From: Hymenopus coronatus | Taxonomy: Eukaryota; Arthropoda; Insecta; Mantodea; Hymenopodidae | NCBI GenBank assembly: GCA_030762935.1 | Contig: CM060890.1 | Location: 66,528,765 to 66,592,764 of the forward strand | DNA: 64,000 nucleotides | Reading direction: 5' to 3' | In this document: piece after piece, positions 11,700 to 64,000 of the stretch | Layout: the number at the start of each line of letters is the position of its first letter | Numbering within the stretch: the first letter of the stretch is position 1 | Notes under the pieces: model-generated | Database searches by the model: none | Told to the model about the DNA's origin: nothing | Seen by the model: the letters and a program-made list of their open reading frames with translations, nothing else | Program-made: the position numbers and the translations under genes

Positions 11700-11855
11700 A
11701 CCATGTTGAGGTGCATCGGGCCCTGATGACTGAGGGATGATCTTTCAGCTTGCGTTTTTTGGCGGATTGAAAGTTGAATGCATGGTGTTGGTTTTTAATA
11801 ACGTAGATTTTCTCCCAGATGTCAAGCTCTACTATATATCTGGTGGGTTTTATAA
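11700..11855 (-). mobile_element. Penelope-like element C-terminal scrap
   Basis: Minus-strand reading ELDIWEKIYVIKNQHHAFNF parallels the segment KVWENIYIWKNKNRVFNF that follows the GIY-YIG domain in the better preserved element at 28798-29758. Only this post-endonuclease part is left. Confidence 0.45.
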
Positions 11856-11884
11856 GGAAATACAATGAACAATACGCAAGGATA

Positions 11885-12242
11885 CTTTGCAAATCCAATG
11901 CGCTTATTTTACAGCTTATTTTTATTAATTGATGCCATATGGAATAATATTCTGGGGCTATTTGATGTGCCAAAAAGAGTTTATTATGCAAAAAAATGTA
12001 ATAAGAATAATGGCAGGGACACGACAGTCAATTCACTGCAAATTACTATTAAAAATTGTTTGAATTTTGACATTAGCCCGCAAATTTATTCTAGTCGTAT
12101 TGTTATTTGTAGTAAATAACCCAGAAAAGTTGACAAAAGTGCAGATATGCATAACAAAAAGACTAGACATAGACGGTACTTACATAGACCAACAAATATT
12201 TGAAGACATTGTAAAAAGGGTTTACAATGGTGTAGTTTTATT
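11885..12242 (+). mobile_element. Non-LTR retrotransposon RT C-terminus, cut off by a MITE
   Basis: Across two frames the translation gives MPYGIIFWGYLMCQK, NVIRIMAGTRQS, ILTLARKFILVVLLFVVNN, the jockey/CR1-like region after the RT core. The MITE at 12245 follows directly and no continuation is visible after 13383, so this LINE copy predates the MITE. Confidence 0.58.
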
Positions 12243-13383
12243 TACTGTATTTCTCCGAATACAAAACGAACTCCATTTTTCAGAACTTAATTTTGGAGTT
12301 TAGATATCATCTACATAAGGCATGTTTGGAAGACATTATATAAAAGGAATTCCTAGATTACATTTAAAGCTTTGCCATATATTTGGAACATAATGGACAC
12401 AAGCTGATTAAGCCCTTATTTATTTTTTTCTGCTTAATTTGCATTTGCGCAGAAATTCACGTTTTGAGCAGTTTCTAGGGAGGGGAGTATGGAAATGTAC
12501 GGTATAGGTGCTATGGTACACTATGACGGCAGTGATGATGGTAGTGTAACTGTAAGGACGATGATGGATATGATTTTGTTTTTAGTCAACATACTTAATA
12601 TAACACTTTGTAAATGGTATTACCTAATTTGAATTTGCGTAGAAATTCAGATTACGAGCAGGAGAGAACGGAGAATGTAATGTATGGTATATGTGATGAT
12701 AGAATGTGATGGCAGAGGTGGCAAAGCGTAACTGTAAGAACAATATAACACATTGTAAATGTTTTTGCCTATTTTGAATTTACGCAGAAATTCATAATGC
12801 GAGCGGGAGAGATGGAGAACAGAGAACAAATTTTACAGTATATGCAATGATGAAGAATGACAGCAGCAGTGGAGGCAGCGTAGCTGTATCAGCGATTATT
12901 TATGGATGGTATTTTCTTTTAAAGTCAACATACTTAATACAATAAATTGCAAAATGTTTTATCTACTAAACTCACATTGAGGTATATGTGCAGTCCAAGG
13001 AGAGGAAATATGCAGCTAACCTCTCTTTTTCTGCTTGACCACTTCTAATACATTACGTGCAACCCCGATGTGAAAGAAGTCCTGCAATTTTATATTAGTC
13101 TTGGAGAATAGTTTTTTTTTCTAATAAAAATGCTCATAGGCTCTTGTCAGCTAATTTTCAGTGCGAAATGAAATGCTCAAAATATGCCGCACACATCACA
13201 ACCTTGGCAGTAATCTATTCCATTTCCTCCAGGCTTTGCCGTATCTGCGAAGTTTGAAATTGGCTTTTTCTCCATATGATACTCGATATAAACATATGTA
13301 AATGCAGAATTACCCCCATTTCTGAACATTAATATTTTGGAAAAAAAAAAAAAAAATTGTTTGGTATTCAGATAAATACAGTA
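12243..13383 (-). mobile_element. MITE with internal tandem array, copy 1 (TA duplications)
   Basis: The element (12245-13381) begins CTGTATTTCTCCGAATAC and ends GATAAATACAG, imperfect terminal inverted repeats flanked by TA on both sides as in Tc1/mariner-type insertions. Inside, the unit around AATTTGCG-AGAAATTC recurs near 12438, 12629 and 12774, a 145-190 bp tandem array with shared AGTCAACATACTTAATA spacers. It is inverted relative to copies at 44291-45140 and 60758-61868. No transposase is encoded, so it is non-autonomous. Confidence 0.7.
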
Positions 13384-13649
13384 ATTCTCTTCCATCTCCT
13401 ATAAAGGAATTACATATGAACAAAAACAAGTTTAGTTCAGAATTAAAAAGATGTATATTCTTTACAGAGAAGGGTTTCATTCAATCAAAAAATACTAGTA
13501 ATAATTAATTCAGTTGTGTAATTATAATATACACAAATATTATAAGAATGCGTATTGTATGAATTATTTTCTGGAAACAGGTATATAATCGCAAATTGTG
13601 GAAAATTAACACCTCTGGAAAACACAATATCACATATAAACTTTGTAAA
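13384..13649. other. No gene seen
   Basis: AT-rich sequence between the MITE and the unusual block that starts near 13650. Confidence 0.4.
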
Positions 13650-14560
13650 TAAATGTATTGCCGTAGTAATTTGGCCACCACGTTAGGGCGCTAATATGCC
13701 GTAGTTTTATTGTTGCCACGTTAGGATGCTAATAGGTCACAGTTTTACTTCTGGTATCATGTTGTTGCGACAATATGACGCTATCGGGTGAGTCTACTTG
13801 TCGTTGGTCGGGGGTTAATGCTCGTGAAATTCTCTACATTAAGAGTATACATCCCTTGCAGATTCCCTTTTTTGCACTGGCTAGGCTCGTTCTTGTAGAC
13901 CATGTCACTTGCTCAGGGGGGAAAAGAATGACAAAGGTGTGTAACACTTGGTAGACTCAAATAAAAGAGAAATTTCCCTTAATTTCGCTGATGATTTCTT
14001 TTATTGATAATCTGTGGTTAGAGTGAGGTACTAACCCTACGAGCGACTCCCGACATAACCGATCGCGAACTTTGATATAATTTTGTTTAAGTGCTAGTTC
14101 CACTTTTAATGAGTTGTTATATTTTTTCACTCGCCACCGTAATCTTGAGTTTCCCGGTCCGTATAACATTTACGGTAATAATTGCCCGTCAGATTATTAT
14201 ATAACACACCGCTTTCCTACACTAGACGCCGCGCGATTTCTTAGTGTGTCTCGTCACATTTCTTATACTCTGGATTTGCACGTGTGTCCGATTTCTTATA
14301 CGCGGTTTCCTACCTTGTGAGAATGATTTCTTGTACGCGGTTTCCAACAATGAGTATACGATTTCTTGTACGCACATCATATACAAAAAGGTCCGAGTAT
14401 TGCCCTCCTTTTTGTTTGGCGTAATATTGCGTTGTCATGTGGCTGCCGGGGATTTTTCTTTATTTTCTACCCACGTGACCTTTCTCTACAAAGAGAAATT
14501 CCCTCTGTCCAAAATATAAGGGGGTGAACCTTTCTTCCTCCAAAGGGTTGTTACATGTGT
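13650..14560. other. Unassigned block of higher GC with short imperfect tandem motifs
   Basis: Between 13672 and 13755 the motif GCCAC(-)ACGTTAGG-GCTAATA-G-C occurs twice about 40 bp apart. Between 14240 and 14375 the motif GATTTCTTATACGCGGTTTCC and relatives recur at least three times. A near-match pair AGAGAAATTTCCCTT (about 13968) and AGAGAAATTCCCTC (about 14498) frames part of it, and AATAAA lies near 13960. A 70-codon minus-strand frame (14169-13957) is basic but unrecognised. A solo LTR or leader region of an LTR retroelement is possible but not shown. Confidence 0.3.
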
Positions 14561-16280
14561 CCCTAATGCTCTAAAATTTTTGTTATTTTGAACAAAGCAT
14601 GTATCCTTGAATACAATGCAAGTTTCTACACGCTATTGGTGCGTTCTACTGAGCAGATATTTCTGATATTAAATATGTACAAACTAATGATTATACTGAT
14701 AATATATGCACTGTGCTAAAATACTATTGCAGTATTAATAATTATCAAGAGCAATCAATGTAATTTCTGACTTGATCTATATGCTAGTGTTGTATTTGTT
14801 TCTAACCTCAACAAGTTCCACAGGATCAATGTATGATGTAATGGAACCATAAATAAAATTTGGTGGATTATACACAGTTAAGCATCGTAAATTGTGAACA
14901 TTTTTAAATTAATATATATTTTGAAACTGTAAAAGAGAAATCATTCCCACTACTAAAGTGTTTCCACAAAATGCACCATAAGTTAGCTTGAAAGTTGAAT
15001 AGCAAAGGTTGAGCTTCACTAACTTCCATAGCACCAATGTTAGTGTTGCTTATTTGACATCCCATTGTAAATGTGGATCACAAATCTGTTACTATGTATA
15101 CACAGGCAGTAAAGTTTCAGGTGCAACTGATGGGTCCTAACCAATTAGCCATTGTGGAGGGGAGGATTGGAGAAGACAAAAAAATGCCTCCCCTCACATG
15201 AGGATGATTATCTTGAATGTTGTTTTAGCAAGGTCACATAAGCAGGAGTAAACTAAAAACTTATACACCTCTAGGTACTCATAGAGATCTGGAAGCAGAT
15301 ATATGGAAGTTAGCAATGCTGTAAAATTTTGCTCTTCATCTTTGGTTAGTTCATCCCTTTCCTTAATACACAAGGCCAACTGGCAAAAAATTGCAGACAT
15401 TTTCATAGACATTACCGTTAACACTCCAGATAAGCTAAACAGAACTGTCACATAATGAAACCATTAAGTTCGCAATTACACAATGTACCCATGAACCAAC
15501 CTAATTAACTACCATAGAAGACCCAGTATTGATCATTAAGGGCTGTCTACTTTCACACATAACCCACATTAAGTGACAAATATTGCAACACTCAGTTAAC
15601 CTCAACAACCTTTGCTTGCTGGCTGAATAAACAGGTTCAGCAAACCACCGTGGCAACAAACAAGACTCTGGAATGAATCCCTTCAACATCTCAATTTATG
15701 AATCCTACATCATATGGATAGTAACCAAGCACTCATCTGGAAATATACACAAATGTTGCCACATCAGAACAAGCAATTACCTGCCACCTTAGGGAGCAAG
15801 TCTAAGCACTAGCAAACTCTATTCAATAAACATCCATTGAAATGAAATCCTTTGCACACCACTACAGTTATACTTCAAAAGGAACAGTTTGTGTGCTGAG
15901 AAAAGGAAATACTTAAGCATACAAACAGATTGGAATCCCACCTAAAATATACAACAGCCCAAAAACAAGCAATCCTTCCTGACCCACTATATAAAGCTCT
16001 ACTATGCCCTTTATTTACAAATTCTGGAAGAAACTTACATAAAGTAAGTTTTGAGAACTACGCATGTGTGCACTTGCACGCAAAAACACAAAAGATCTCT
16101 TTTTTTCTCTTACATTTATTTTGTGTACTAAAATATAACTTACACTTATGGCTTCAGAAACATAAGCTTAAAACATCTGCATTTTCTGAAGGGTGTTAAA
16201 CTAAAGGTTTATAATAATCATGTATTATCATGTCAAGTATCCTTTAATCAAAAAATATAATACTCCAAATAATAGATATA
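14561..16280. other. No gene seen; region just past the RPB2 3' end
   Basis: AT-rich intergenic sequence. Open frames here (15194-15451 minus, 15930-16199 plus) have no motifs or splice context that I can defend. Confidence 0.4.
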
Positions 16281-16288
16281 TAAAACGT

Positions 16289-16294
16289 TTTATT
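16289..16294 (-). terminator. Polyadenylation signal of RPB2
   Basis: TTTATT on the plus strand reads AATAAA on the coding strand, about 235 bases after the RPB2 stop codon. This is the first AATAAA hexamer I find downstream of the stop and implies a short 3' untranslated region. Confidence 0.5.
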
Positions 16295-16525
16295 TTAAAC
16301 ACATTACCTTACAGAATACTTTGGAATCAAAAACAATGAAAAATGATTCAATATACTGACATATAGCTGTTGTTTAACTTAATATCCATTGAGTGAGGAA
16401 GAGAGCAGTAAATATGAGAAAAAATATAATTATGTACATGTGACTCTTCAGCTCTTTAAGACATCCAGTATTGCAGAACAAATGCATACTTTCTTCTTTC
16501 TTTTTTATGGTCACCATCAACAGGT

Positions 16526-62721
<46,196 letters not shown>

Positions 62722-62982
62722 CTGCAAATAACAGTAACACTAATAACAGCAACATTAAAAACAATTATAATAATGCTGGAATAGGATATGTTCCAATATT
62801 AATGATGGGATGTGATCTCCTTTGTAAATATTTGAATAAAGTGGCACTCACATACTTCAGCATTACATAAGGTGGTGTGGTCACCTCCACTTTTCAGACA
62901 TACATTTTGAGATTACTTTCATTAAAAGGAAACCTCAAATATAAATCTGGATAGCAGCTAGGTAAAGCTTCTACTCATCCAA
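62722..62982. other. Upstream intron of RPB2, no feature seen
   Basis: Begins with the acceptor of visible exon 1. The preceding RPB2 exon (expected to encode the RLDLAGPLLA region) was not found in the remaining 1.3 kb. Confidence 0.4.
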
Positions 62983-62984
62983 TT

Positions 62985-63208
62985 TGATTATTTTTTTTTC
63001 TGGTACGCTTAATGTTAAAGGATGTTGGTCATATTGGATAATGAATGAAATTGGTGAAATGATGCTTAAATGATCTTGGGGTCCATGGAGCTTAAAATTA
63101 TTTGACATTCTCTTCTCAGGATAAGGGAAAATCCCTATCTTAGCGCAAGATTCAAACTCGTGACCTCTTGAACGTGAGGCAGACATGCTAACACCTCTAG
63201 AATCAGTC
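62985..63208 (-). repeat. tRNA-derived SINE, same family as 10008-10247
   Basis: On the minus strand: a tRNA-like head with CATGTCTGCCTCACGTTC and GAGTTTGAATCTTG as degenerate B box, then AGGGATTTTCCCTTAT, CCATGGACCCCAAGATC and CATTTAAGCATCATTTC, as in the 10 kb copy. A T run at 62989-62999 is the minus-strand tail. Target duplications are not clear. Confidence 0.68.
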
Positions 63209-63624
63209 TTGATGTAAGCAATAGATTTTGTATCCTTCCCAATTAACCTTGTGTTCATATCGGCTGCAAGGAGCAAATACAAACTAAAGCCAACACACTT
63301 ATTAATGCAACAGAATATGGAGGGTTGTTTTTGATCAATTGAAATTGCTGCATTCCTGCATGTGCAGCGAGGTCAGGCTTTTGTGAGACTAAGAAACCAG
63401 TTACTGTATAGTCTTTATAGCAACAGAACATGTGTGGCTCTCATAATGCATTAGCTAATTAAACCAAATTAGGAAAGCCCTTACTGGTGCATAATATAGT
63501 TGTTCTGCTATTTTGGAAGCATGCGAAAAGCAGAATTTTGTATTGTCAAAACTACAGGATTGGCTCAGTGTTACATAAAAATGGGAAGAGTTGCACATGA
63601 TTAATTCTAAAAGAAACAAACAAC

Positions 63625-64000
63625 AATCTGATGAGTTCCATTTCGCATGACTTTCTCTAGAAACAGATTATCCTTAAAATTTATTGTTCTCTATACTTTG
63701 TGCTAATCAAGATAAACAGATGATACAATGATGAATGGCCTTATTACTTAGTATGTTATAAGTAGAAGAGAAATAAGAGAATACACTAGGCAAAAGCGAC
63801 AGTCAAATATTTTAAAAGCTGCCATTACACAATTTTCATTGATATTGTTCTCTTTCATGACCAAAAGTAAAACAAAAGATGTATGATATGGTTGAGGACT
63901 TCTGTTTGAGAAAAATTTAAGTAGCTTAAAATTGAAACCAGAATATCTCGAAAACGGTTAACTCTTCAAAAAAAATGTACATGACATAAATTGTGTGTTT
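63625..64000 (-). repeat. Hairpin-ended dispersed repeat, runs off the right edge
   Basis: TCTGATGAGTTCCATTTCGCATG, CAGTCAAATATTTTAAAA and GAATATCTCGAAAACGG follow the order of 36890-37240. The palindrome end would lie outside the window. Confidence 0.62.

Noticed and set aside
62971..63282. 103-codon minus-strand frame
   Set aside because: It translates the SINE copy at 62985-63208, which has no protein.

Overview
The window looks like a piece of a large, AT-rich, repeat-laden animal genome, most likely an arthropod and plausibly an insect. The reasons are: one conserved single-copy nuclear gene broken into short exons by GT-AG introns; a mariner element with full DD34D signatures; a CGGBP1-like hAT; several GIY-YIG Penelope-like fragments; tRNA-derived SINEs; and many decayed non-LTR retrotransposons. 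The species cannot be fixed from the sequence alone. There is no sign of prokaryotic organisation, CRISPR, rRNA or a convincing stand-alone tRNA gene.

The only host gene I can support is RPB2 (POLR2B, second-largest subunit of RNA polymerase II). It lies on the minus strand from 62721 to 16526 and continues off the right edge. Thirteen consecutive exons (2311 coding bases, 769 codons plus stop) cover roughly the last two thirds of the protein, from the fork region to the C-terminal clamp zinc site. All twelve introns are GT-AG and all junction phases agree. Introns run from 379 bp to 13.6 kb and are filled with mobile DNA. An AATAAA signal lies about 235 bases past the stop.

Region 1-16.2 kb (downstream of RPB2) is intergenic and made of repeat remnants: Penelope-like, jockey/CR1-like and other non-LTR pieces, a Gag-like coiled coil, three same-orientation SINE copies, a perfect SINE insertion with target duplications (10.0 kb), and a tandem-repeat-carrying MITE (12.2-13.4 kb). 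Region 16.6-30.2 kb is the giant last intron. It holds a complete but dead hAT (17.6-19.5 kb), copies of a hairpin-ended repeat, a 1.4 kb repeat that is the inverted partner of 4.7-6.1 kb, a 113 bp Penelope tail insertion and a 961 bp Penelope insertion with an open GIY-YIG frame. Region 30.2-62.7 kb holds exons 1-12 (gene order from the right) interleaved with a nearly intact mariner (37.5 kb), Tc1-like and mariner remnants (40.9, 58.9 kb), two more copies of the tandem-repeat MITE (44.3, 60.8 kb), a second MITE family (45.1 kb) and an RNase H-bearing LINE (52-54.5 kb).

The most interesting non-genic signals are: (i) a Penelope-like family whose four insertions all show 10-12 bp target duplications and a shuffled head / inverted-tail architecture; (ii) a MITE family with TA duplications whose interior is a variable-number 145-200 bp tandem array; (iii) a dispersed repeat ending in a long palindrome that keeps pairing by paired changes.
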